Assembly (NCBI GenBank): GCA_025869455.1
Contig: JAOZVT010000732.1
Location: forward strand, 1-6,303
Length of the DNA: 6,303 bases
DNA from: Prosthecobacter sp.
Lineage (GTDB): Bacteria; Verrucomicrobiota; Verrucomicrobiia; Verrucomicrobiales; Verrucomicrobiaceae
Reading direction: 5' to 3'
In this document: one piece after another, positions 1 through 5,816 of the stretch
How the letters are laid out: every line of letters starts with the position of its first letter
How positions within the stretch are numbered: the first letter of the stretch is position 1
Program-made: the position numbers and the translations under genes
The notes under the pieces: model-generated
Told to the model about the DNA's origin: nothing
The model's input: the letters and a program-made list of their open reading frames with translations, nothing else
Database searches by the model: none

Positions 1-3000
1 ACAGCACCCTTTTTAAAAATAAATTAGAGGCTCTCAACGCCTCCACTGGGGTATCTCTCTGGAGCAGTTCTTTAACAAACTCTACCGCCTATATGCACCC
101 GGCCGTGGATGAAATGGCCGTTTACACACATCGTAGTTCCAGCAGCAGCAGGCTAGATGGATTCACACGTAGCTCAGGTGATCCATTGTTTACCCAGGGG
201 GTAGTAGAGTCTTATCCTGGCGCTCCCACCCTGTATGAAGACGGACTCTATTCTTTCGCAGGCGGGATCTTGACCCGTCATGAAAAGTCCACCGGAGCCG
301 TCCTATGGTCCATGGATTTTGGCTGGAGTGGTGAGACGCTTATGAACCGCACCATCACCTGCTCCGCAGGGTATGCTTATCTGGTGAATGATTCGATCAC
401 AAGTCCAGCAGGACAACAGGAACTGATCTGCGTCAATCTCACCGATCATACGGTCGTCTGGCGGGTTCAGGGCATCTTCAAAGGCACCCCTGCCACGGCC
501 CATCAAACCGTGTATGTGATCTCAAATTCCGCAGTCAGCAGCTATGATGCAGCCACGGGCACTTACCTCGGCGACTTTAGAAAAGACGGGTATTGGAATT
601 TCCAAACTCAACCCATTGTTACGCTGGACACACTCATTGTTAGTGCGCCTGGGGGTGGCACCCATCTCTATAACCTTAGCGATCACAGCCTTCGCCAGGA
701 AATCAATTTTGGAGGGGGCATCAGCCTTGCAGGGGAGACACTTTACATCGCCTCCAGCACTGGCAAACTCCTCGCCTATGCTATCCCCAAGACCAGCAAC
801 AGTCAGCCAGTAGCCCAGGCGCAAACAGCATCTACCGAAGAAGAGCAGGCGCTCACACTGACCCTGCAAGCTACGGATACAAACAGTGATGCCTTACGCT
901 TTATCATCACCAGCTTGCCAGCGGAGGGTACCCTGTACCAAACGACGGACGGGGTGACGCCCGGAGAGATCATCACCGAACTCCCAACCCTGGTCACCAA
1001 CGACAGTGCCCAAGTCATTTACCTTCCTCCTGCCAACCAAAATGGCAGTCCGCTGACCACTTTCCAGTTTGCTGCTGGAGATGGGATCTCCATTTCCAAC
1101 AAGGCAACAGTGACTCTGAATGTGCAGGCCGTGAATGATGCCCCCTTGGCCCGCGATGACGTCCGCCATGTCGAGCCGGGCCAGATCCTGAGTCCCCTGA
1201 ATGTACGCGACAATGATTCTGACGCCGAAGATAGCCTGCTAGTCATCAGCAGTTTCACCCAGCCCCAGTTTGGCACGGTGCAGCTCAACGAAAACGACAG
1301 CCTGAGCTATCAGGCATCCTCGTCGGTGATGACAGGCACGGACCAGTTTACTTATACCGTTCGTGAAAATCAGGGCCTCACAGCCACGGCCACGGTGCGC
1401 ATTGAGATTGGCCCATGGATTTCCCCCTCCTGGCCCACATTTGGCAATGGCCCCGATCACACCAGTTACAGCCCAGGCAGACGAGGGACAAGCGCGTGGA
1501 CGGAACGCTGGAGCTATTCCTTTTCCACCAGCACGGGTCCCAAGCAAGCGGTGACATGTGCTGATGGCCGTGTGTTCTTCGCCCAACAAACCTCTTACCC
1601 TTACTATACCCACCTTTTCGCATTGGATCTGGCGAAGGGCAGCCTCCTCTGGAAACGCAGCTTCAATTTCGGCTCTAAAACATGTCAGCCCACTGCTCAT
1701 GCTGGGTGCATCTACTGGCAGTACGTATTCCCCACAGGGCAGGCTTACACTTATGTTTTGAATAGTCAGGACGGCACGGATATCCGGGATTCCTACCGCC
1801 TAACGACGAGTAAAGACCCCATCCCTCTCACGGTCAGTGATCTGGGTATCTTTTGCCAAGGTGGAGATCAATCTGTATTCAATGACATGGGATTCTACGG
1901 CTTTGATCTCGACAGTGGAGATCAGTTATTTCGCCAGACAAAAGGTACCAGCCCCGTATGGACTCCATCCATCGTGGACTCCGAATTGTATGCCTTCACA
2001 GAAGGGGAGTTTTCCCAGCATGATCCTGTGACAGGACAGCCCCTGTGGAAACAATCCACCGGCTGGTCTGAAGGCAGTTACGGGGTCTCTACCACAGCGG
2101 CTCTTCAAAACCGAAGGGCTTATTTCATCGATCATCCCTCCGAAGTCGCTTCCGTCGCCAATACACTCACCTGCATTGACCTCGACAGCCACAATATCGT
2201 CTGGACGGTTTCTGGTGCATTTGATGGTACTCCCGCAGTTTCCAATGACCATGTCTATGCACTCAGAGAAGGCTCTCTGGTTAGCTATCAAGCCCTGGAT
2301 GGGCGATTGCAGGCATCTTTCACGCCCCCGATTGGCAACGACCTCAAGGGGCTGCCAGTAGTGACCGACGATCTGGTCATTGTCACCAGTACAGCCAACA
2401 CCTACATCCTGGATCGAACGGACCTGGCACAATTGCAGATCATCCCCACAGGCGGCTACGCCTCCATCGCTGAAGGCTCCCTCATCATTTTCGACCTCAC
2501 TCAGAAAAAGGTAAGCACCTGGACAAATAGCTCTACACCCCTCATCATCCCCGCAGGCGGCACCTTTGACCAGCCGGTGGCAGTGACTGTTGGCAAGGTG
2601 GAACCTGACACGTACATCTACTACACCCTGGATGGCCGCGCGCCGAATCTGGACAGCCGCTCCTTTGTCTCAGGCAGCACCGTCACTTTAGATGCCTCCG
2701 CTCAGCTCCGTGTCATCTCGGTCAAGGGATCTGATGTCAGCAGCATCCAACAGGCCACCTTTACCCTGCCCGATTCAGACAACGACGGCCTGCCGGACTG
2801 GTGGGAAATGCAGCACTTTGGCCTGGTCACCGCCGCCTCTGAAGAGACGGATAATGACCTGGACGGCATGAGCGATCTGGAAGAGTTTCTTACCGGCACG
2901 GATCCACGCGCCGCTGCGGACAGCTTCATCGGCCGAGTGATGTCTGACGATGGTACGGTCACGCTGACATGGTCCTCCAAAGCAGGCCGCATTTACACCA

Positions 3001-3149
3001 TCGAGACCTCACCCGACCTCGTCCACTGGACTCCCGCCACCGCAGAGATCCGTGGCACCGGCAGTCCCCTCCAGCACACGCTGAACTCAGGCGGAGAGTC
3101 CCGCGCCTTCAGCCGCATCCGCGCCCTGCGTGATCTCGCCGTGCCGTGA
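1..3149 (+). CDS. Large exported modular protein with two PQQ-like beta-propellers, cadherin-like, chitobiase-C and TSP3-like domains (5' end missing)
   Basis: The frame (codons from base 3) is open from the first base, and the residues before the ATG at 93 read as a propeller blade (ALNASTGVSLWSSSL), so that ATG is internal and the gene starts upstream. Residues below are counted from that ATG. First PQQ-like propeller: window start to about 235, with blade motifs such as STGAVLW and DAATGTYLG. Two cadherin/Big-type domains: about 238-348 (ending VNDAP) and 352-440. Second propeller: about 446-812, from SWPTFGNG. Chitobiase/hexosaminidase C-terminal-type domain: about 816-892, with YYTLDGRAPN. 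Acidic Ca-binding segments resembling thrombospondin type 3: 894-905 and 920-931. Phylum-typical C-terminal beta domain: about 944-1010, with YTIETSPDLVHW. No catalytic motif, LPXTG or PEP-CTERM signal is visible. The likely role is a secreted or surface binding/scaffold protein; PQQ itself need not be bound. The 3' end is certain. Function is inferred from domains only. Confidence 0.9.
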   Translation, partial: STLFKNKLEALNASTGVSLWSSSLTNSTAYMHPAVDEMAVYTHRSSSSSRLDGFTRSSGDPLFTQGVVESYPGAPTLYEDGLYSFAGGILTRHEKSTGAVLWSMDFGWSGETLMNRTITCSAGYAYLVNDSITSPAGQQELICVNLTDHTVVWRVQGIFKGTPATAHQTVYVISNSAVSSYDAATGTYLGDFRKDGYWNFQTQPIVTLDTLIVSAPGGGTHLYNLSDHSLRQEINFGGGISLAGETLYIASSTGKLLAYAIPKTSNSQPVAQAQTASTEEEQALTLTLQATDTNSDALRFIITSLPAEGTLYQTTDGVTPGEIITELPTLVTNDSAQVIYLPPANQNGSPLTTFQFAAGDGISISNKATVTLNVQAVNDAPLARDDVRHVEPGQILSPLNVRDNDSDAEDSLLVISSFTQPQFGTVQLNENDSLSYQASSSVMTGTDQFTYTVRENQGLTATATVRIEIGPWISPSWPTFGNGPDHTSYSPGRRGTSAWTERWSYSFSTSTGPKQAVTCADGRVFFAQQTSYPYYTHLFALDLAKGSLLWKRSFNFGSKTCQPTAHAGCIYWQYVFPTGQAYTYVLNSQDGTDIRDSYRLTTSKDPIPLTVSDLGIFCQGGDQSVFNDMGFYGFDLDSGDQLFRQTKGTSPVWTPSIVDSELYAFTEGEFSQHDPVTGQPLWKQSTGWSEGSYGVSTTAALQNRRAYFIDHPSEVASVANTLTCIDLDSHNIVWTVSGAFDGTPAVSNDHVYALREGSLVSYQALDGRLQASFTPPIGNDLKGLPVVTDDLVIVTSTANTYILDRTDLAQLQIIPTGGYASIAEGSLIIFDLTQKKVSTWTNSSTPLIIPAGGTFDQPVAVTVGKVEPDTYIYYTLDGRAPNLDSRSFVSGSTVTLDASAQLRVISVKGSDVSSIQQATFTLPDSDNDGLPDWWEMQHFGLVTAASEETDNDLDGMSDLEEFLTGTDPRAAADSFIGRVMSDDGTVTLTWSSKAGRIYTIETSPDLVHWTPATAEIRGTGSPLQHTLNSGGESRAFSRIRALRDLAVP

Positions 3150-3235
3150 GCTGCCCTGGCACCCTATTCCTGCACGCCTGCGTTTCGCCAAAACTAAGAC
3201 TTGGCTTTTAGCTCCAGCTTGGCTTCACTCCAGGC

Positions 3236-3697
3236 ATGGCACAGGATTACATGATGAGATTGCTACAGCAGATCGCCCTCATGCTGGCGGCCATCATGGC
3301 CAAGCGGAAGCTGGGAAAAAATGAGGAGGCGCAGCAGGATCTCGCCAGCCTCTGCCCGCTCATCGTCGGCCTGTCACTAGACACCGTGAAGCAGCTCTCC
3401 CCAGATGCCCTGGCCAATCAACTGATCAGCTCCGGCGTGGATCATGCCTCCCGCGCCGTCATGCTGGCAGACCTGCTGCTGGAGGATGGCGAGATCCTGG
3501 AAGATCAGGGTCAGCTCCAGCAGGCGCTGCCCAGCTACATCCACGCCTTTTGCCTGCTGTCTGACGCCATGCCCGCCCTCACCCAGGAAGAGCACGCCCT
3601 CTACCGCCCCAAGCTGGACCACGTAAGCACCAAACTAGCCCACCTCCCGCCCAATCCCTACACCAGCGAACGCCTGCGGGCGCATACTGCGGCTTGA
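3236..3697 (+). CDS. Small helical protein resembling DUF6483
   Basis: A 153-aa, probably cytoplasmic, mostly alpha-helical protein. The N-terminus QDYMMRLLQQIALMLAAIMAKRK (residues 3-25, with DYMMR as key part) and the later segment with a TPR-like pattern (about 79-112: LADLLLEDGEILEDQG, then ALPSYIHAF) resemble the DUF6483 family, which has no established function. This is a resemblance from memory, not a search result. The hydrophobic stretch at 10-21 fits the buried face of an amphipathic helix better than a membrane segment. The ATG at 3236 is chosen because the conserved-looking QDYMMR lies just after it; the ATG pair at 3251-3256 would cut into that motif. No good Shine-Dalgarno sequence precedes it. 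It lies 86 bases after the large propeller gene, with no clear terminator between. Third codon positions are GC-rich (32 of the first 40 codons), higher than in the neighbouring genes. Confidence 0.8.
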   Translation: MAQDYMMRLLQQIALMLAAIMAKRKLGKNEEAQQDLASLCPLIVGLSLDTVKQLSPDALANQLISSGVDHASRAVMLADLLLEDGEILEDQGQLQQALPSYIHAFCLLSDAMPALTQEEHALYRPKLDHVSTKLAHLPPNPYTSERLRAHTAA

Positions 3698-3721
3698 CAC
3701 CCCTTGGAACAATCAAATAGT
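3694..3721 (+). promoter_or_regulatory. Possible sigma-70-type promoter for the 133-aa gene
   Basis: A perfect TTGACA lies at 3694-3699, overlapping the stop codon of the DUF6483-like gene (TGA 3695-3697). Sixteen bases later AATAGT (3716-3721) matches four of six positions of TATAAT. Transcription would start near 3728, about 12 bases before the ATG at 3740. If the 133-aa ORF is an inserted cassette, the -35 box lies outside it and the -10 box ends across the left boundary. A single match of this quality can occur by chance, so this stays tentative. Confidence 0.35.
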
Positions 3722-3726
3722 TAGGC
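3720..3726 (+). repeat. GTTAGGC core-like site at the left edge of the 133-aa ORF
   Basis: GTTAGGC fits the integron core-site consensus GTTRRRY, where recombination occurs between G and TT. It lies 13 bases before the ATG at 3740, a typical cassette spacing. It is the exact reverse complement of GCCTAAC at 4149-4155, just after the ORF stop. In a free circular cassette these two would be the outer arms of attC. No attC hairpin or integrase gene lies just to its left, so this would be a solitary insertion. On its own the 7-mer has little weight. Confidence 0.4.
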
Positions 3727-3739
3727 CCCTACGCACGCC

Positions 3740-4141
3740 ATGAAGCTCTTCCATCTCTCTGAGCCTAAGTATGGGTGGATTGACATCACTTTTGGAGAGC
3801 CTCCAGACGCTTTTACACAGACCGTCTCGGATGTCCCCAATGACTGCCTCCGTGATTTGGCCACGGCCACGGCCCGTCTGCTGCAACATTCCACGCAAGA
3901 AGTCGTCCAGTTCTCACTCGAGCCGTCTTTTATGGCCTGTGAGTTACACCGTGAGTCGGATTCAGTTCGTGTGGTTCTCCGGCATCCAAACCAAGATAGA
4001 GCAGCTTTCGAAGCATCCTTCCCGCTCCACGCTTTCGCACAGGGGGTGAAATTCGAGTTACTCCGCATCCAGCCCTTCTATTCCATTGAGGACGGATGGA
4101 CGCAGCCCTTTCCCGAGCGTGAGATAGCCAATCTCATGTAA
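3740..4141 (+). CDS. Hypothetical protein, 133 aa, possibly cassette-borne
   Basis: I do not recognise a characterised family. The protein is soluble, with no signal peptide or membrane segment. It looks alpha/beta: a beta-rich start (LFHLSEPKYGWIDITFGE, 3-20), a polar helix (about 35-50: DCLRDLATATARLL), a beta stretch (about 54-82), and an aromatic C-terminus (FELLRIQPFY, then DGWTQPFPERE). Glu, Asp and aromatic residues are frequent, and the size is like that of many orphan cassette or immunity-type proteins, but no function can be assigned. The ATG at 3740 is the first in frame near the presumed promoter; no Shine-Dalgarno sequence is visible. The ORF is bounded closely by complementary 7-mers, GTTAGGC on the left and GCCTAAC on the right. 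Those 7-mers and the hairpin after the stop suggest an integron-type gene cassette. The opposite-strand ORFs overlapping it are arginine- and serine-rich and look non-coding. Confidence 0.75.
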   Translation: MKLFHLSEPKYGWIDITFGEPPDAFTQTVSDVPNDCLRDLATATARLLQHSTQEVVQFSLEPSFMACELHRESDSVRVVLRHPNQDRAAFEASFPLHAFAQGVKFELLRIQPFYSIEDGWTQPFPEREIANLM

Positions 4142-4148
4142 CGACGCA

Positions 4149-4207
4149 GCCTAACATACGTTGCAGATAACGGAACATGCCGTCAATGATGCAACCTTAA
4201 CTCAGAG
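4149..4207 (+). repeat. attC-like (59-base-element-like) recombination site, degenerate at its right core
   Basis: GCCTAAC (4149-4155) fits the attC outer consensus RYYYAAC and starts 8 bases after the stop codon. An imperfect hairpin follows: GTTGCA (4160-4165) pairs with TGCAAC (4190-4195), and inside it ACGG (4170-4173) pairs with CCGT (4180-4183), leaving a six-base loop and an asymmetric internal loop. CTTAACTCA (4196-4204) then resembles the sequence preceding the right core in well-known attC sites such as that of aadA. The length of about 59 bases is typical. The weak point is that no GTTRRRY follows; the sequence passes into GAGCTCC instead. That fits insertion at a non-consensus secondary site, loss of the right end, or a chance hairpin. 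Confidence 0.4.
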
Positions 4208-4298
4208 CTCCAGCAAAGCTCGCCCCAGCTCATCCTCCTTTGGATGTTTAGCCCAAAGCAAAAACCCAGGACGCAAGCACCACACGCATCCCTGAATC

Positions 4299-4394
4299 GT
4301 GCTCTGAAAGAGCACTGGACTTAGCCCAGGGCGCCAGCCCTGGGAACGAGAGCACCACACCAGCTCCCGCCAGCGGAGCGCTCTGAAGGAGCGC
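4299..4394 (+). repeat. REP-like cluster of intergenic palindromes
   Basis: Four hairpins lie within about 100 bases. (1) 4299-4315: stem GTGCTCT/AGAGCAC, loop GAA. (2) 4325-4344: stem CCCAGGGC/GCCCTGGG, loop GCCA. (3) 4363-4379: stem GCTCC/GGAGC, extended by a GC pair past a bulged C. (4) 4378-4394: stem GCGCTC/GAGCGC, loop TGAAG. Hairpins 1 and 4 are the same 17-mer with three substitutions that preserve pairing. AGAGCAC recurs unpaired at 4349-4355. None is followed by a T run, so they are not classic intrinsic terminators for + strand transcripts. The pattern suits a dispersed REP/BIME-type element. No mobile enzyme gene is present here. Confidence 0.6.
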
Positions 4395-4440
4395 CGGAGA
4401 GCCCCGCCACGTCTCCACCCCGCTCAAACACATCGTTTGT

Positions 4441-4582
4441 TATCCTCACCACCCACCTCCACGCCCCCATGCGCCACCTTTTTCCACCCACCTCTTCATT
4501 AAGCCTTCCCCTATCCGCGCCCTTAATATAAAATCTCGAAATTCCCCACCCTTCCGCCTGCCAACCTCCTCCCAAAAATCGC
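4441..4582 (+). promoter_or_regulatory. G-poor leader with a TATAAA -10-like box upstream of the 221-aa gene
   Basis: Only 10 of these 142 bases are G, while C and T dominate, so the + strand can form little secondary structure. TATAAA at 4527-4532 matches five of six positions of a -10 box and would place a start near 4540, giving a leader of about 43 bases. No convincing -35 hexamer lies 16-18 bases upstream. No Shine-Dalgarno sequence precedes the ATG at 4583; the last bases are CCTCCTCCC and an A run. An unstructured leader fits Shine-Dalgarno-independent initiation. Confidence 0.35.
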
Positions 4583-5248
4583 ATGGCTGCCCTAACCACC
4601 AAACTGAAAGCCCTTCAGAAAAAGAGTCTCGAACAAGGGCGCTGGCCTCTCGTGACCGCTATCACCGCCTTACTGGCAGAAGAATCCAGCCTGGATGCGC
4701 AGATCAATGTCATCGGTGCCATGCATGAGGCACATCTCCTGCCGAACAGCCTGCAACCTTACTGGACCGCCTGGCGCAGTGCCGAAGTGATGGACCTCTG
4801 GGTCACCCGTTGTCTGGAAAGATTAGCCCAAACGGATAGCGACTACTGGGCGCTGGGGGGTCTCCTCCAACTGCCCATGTCAGCGCTGCAAAAACCCCTG
4901 GCCGCCGCAGGCTACACGCTCCTTTTCATCCGCTACGCCAGCACCTACAAGGATGGCCAATGGCTCATTGCCACCTTTGGCAAAAAGTCCCCTGGCAGCC
5001 GCGTCGTCGCCCCCATGCTAGAGATCGGCTGGGATGCGGATGACCGCGTCAATGAAGCCACCCGCTACCGCGCCGTCGTGCTGAAAGAAGACGCCCTGGA
5101 CCCCGGATACGCAGCCCAAGGCAGCGGCTCCTACTTCATGCGTGCCAAGCTCCCCTACGGCTGCTGGCGCATCCACGATGAATCCTTCGAGATCAAGACC
5201 GACTGGCTGGTTCCCAAGAGTGACACCCTCCTGCGTGACTATCCTTAG
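4583..5248 (+). CDS. Hypothetical soluble protein, 221 aa
   Basis: I do not recognise a family. There is no signal peptide or transmembrane helix, so the protein is probably cytoplasmic. The N-terminal part (about 1-110) looks helical: KLKALQKKSLEQGRWP, an Ala/Leu-rich helix at 22-33, and ERLAQTDSDYWALGGLLQL at 79-97. The C-terminal part (about 111-221) looks beta-rich with many aromatic residues: LLFIRYASTYKDGQWLIATFG, MLEIGWDADDRVNEATRYRAVVL, GSGSYFMRAKLPYGCWRI, FEIKTDWLV. No catalytic signature stands out. The first in-frame ATG is taken as the start; the sequence before it is C-rich with no Shine-Dalgarno site. The stop TAG is followed after 34 bases by the membrane haem-protein gene in the same direction, so the two may be co-transcribed and related, but this is context only. 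Confidence 0.75.
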   Translation: MAALTTKLKALQKKSLEQGRWPLVTAITALLAEESSLDAQINVIGAMHEAHLLPNSLQPYWTAWRSAEVMDLWVTRCLERLAQTDSDYWALGGLLQLPMSALQKPLAAAGYTLLFIRYASTYKDGQWLIATFGKKSPGSRVVAPMLEIGWDADDRVNEATRYRAVVLKEDALDPGYAAQGSGSYFMRAKLPYGCWRIHDESFEIKTDWLVPKSDTLLRDYP

Positions 5249-5282
5249 TTAGGCCAAAGACCCATTCACCAAAACCAACGTC

Positions 5283-5816
5283 ATGGACCCCACACTTCAA
5301 CAGGGAAAACGGCTCCTGCAATGGGGTGTCGCCATCTACACCCTGATCGCCGCAGCCCCTCTCGGCTATCTTTTCGTCACGAACAACACTTCACTCAATG
5401 GCATCGTTCCCTCTTTCTTAATTCTGATCGGCGGCATGCCCTGGCTCACTTTTTATGGATCCAATCGGACACGCTTAGCCTCAGGTTTCGGAGCCCTGAT
5501 GGTAGCCATGATCGCGCTTCCCATCGCTGTGGCTTTATTCGTCTATAAGGGTCCGCTTGAGGGAACCCTGGTCACCGTTCTGGTCACACTTCTATGTTTC
5601 CTGAGCCATGTCTTTCTCTACAGCAAAAAAAGGTTCAGGTGTATGTCGTCTCCGTCCACCTCGCCAAGAGACTCCAGGGCGGTCGTGCGACTCCTGATGA
5701 GGTGCTCCAGACTCCCCGAATTCAAGCTCTTCTCAGTGAACCCAAGACTGGCTTTACCAATGCCCACCTTGCAGGTGGCCTGCTCATGGCGGGAGTCCTC
5801 TGGGTTTTTCTTCTGA
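5283..5816 (+). CDS. Multi-pass membrane protein: N-terminal part of a frameshifted gene
   Basis: Residues 1-116 read as a genuine membrane protein with four hydrophobic helices at about 12-32, 41-58, 66-88 and 93-113. A short cytoplasmic N-terminus (QQGKRLLQW) and a basic loop SNRTR lie between the first helices. After the A7 run (5625-5631) the conceptual translation becomes rich in Arg, Ser, Pro and Cys (RFRCMSSPSTSPRDSRAVV) and ends at 5816, which looks like out-of-frame sequence. The frame one base back continues instead with plausible protein carrying a fifth membrane helix and a CXXCH haem domain. I infer one gene from 5283 past the window end, with a one-base deletion or a slip at the A run. 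The four-helix N-terminus is not assigned to a family. The start has no Shine-Dalgarno site. If unshifted, a 177-aa membrane protein with a spurious tail would be made. Confidence 0.6.
   Translation: MDPTLQQGKRLLQWGVAIYTLIAAAPLGYLFVTNNTSLNGIVPSFLILIGGMPWLTFYGSNRTRLASGFGALMVAMIALPIAVALFVYKGPLEGTLVTVLVTLLCFLSHVFLYSKKRFRCMSSPSTSPRDSRAVVRLLMRCSRLPEFKLFSVNPRLALPMPTLQVACSWRESSGFFF

Noticed and set aside
132..149. AGC-type trinucleotide run encoding a serine stretch
   Set aside because: Only three to four units, in a propeller loop; too short to suggest repeat-length variation.
1239..1700. Long reverse-strand ORF within the propeller gene
   Set aside because: Composition is typical of the antisense of a GC-rich gene, with no domain signal, and the + strand here encodes clear cadherin-like and propeller domains.
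3721..4068. Reverse-strand 115-aa ORF over the 133-aa gene
   Set aside because: Rich in Ser, Arg and Cys with no fold-like pattern; the + strand product looks like a real protein.
3740..4141. Codon composition as proof of foreign origin of the 133-aa gene
   Set aside because: GC at third positions in the first 40 codons is 23/40 here against 32/40 in the gene before, but the 221-aa gene (24/40) and the start of the propeller ORF (20/40) are similar, so it is not discriminating.
4238..4258. CTTTGG/CCAAAG hairpin in the intergenic region
   Set aside because: Only six pairs with a nine-base loop and no T run or repeat copy; compatible with chance.
4325..4344. Intrinsic terminator for the 133-aa gene
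   Set aside because: The CCCAGGGC/GCCCTGGG stem is strong but is followed by AACGAG rather than a T run, so it is treated as part of the REP-like cluster.
4321..4602. Reverse-strand 93-aa ORF across the palindromes and leader
   Set aside because: Gly/Trp/Arg-rich translation caused by the C-rich + strand, running through repeats into the next gene start; no coding evidence.
5246..5255. TAGTTAGGCC, identical to 3718-3727 and containing another GTTAGGC, just after the 221-aa gene stop
   Set aside because: No RYYYAAC-plus-hairpin lies at a fitting distance upstream; the preceding bases are coding. Ten-base matches are expected by chance in 6.3 kb, so I do not call a second cassette boundary.
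5624..5633. Programmed -1 ribosomal frameshift at A AAA AAG
   Set aside because: The heptamer is out of phase with the upstream frame (AGC AAA AAA AGG), and no convincing stimulatory hairpin lies 5-9 bases downstream. A deletion or transcriptional slippage is more likely.
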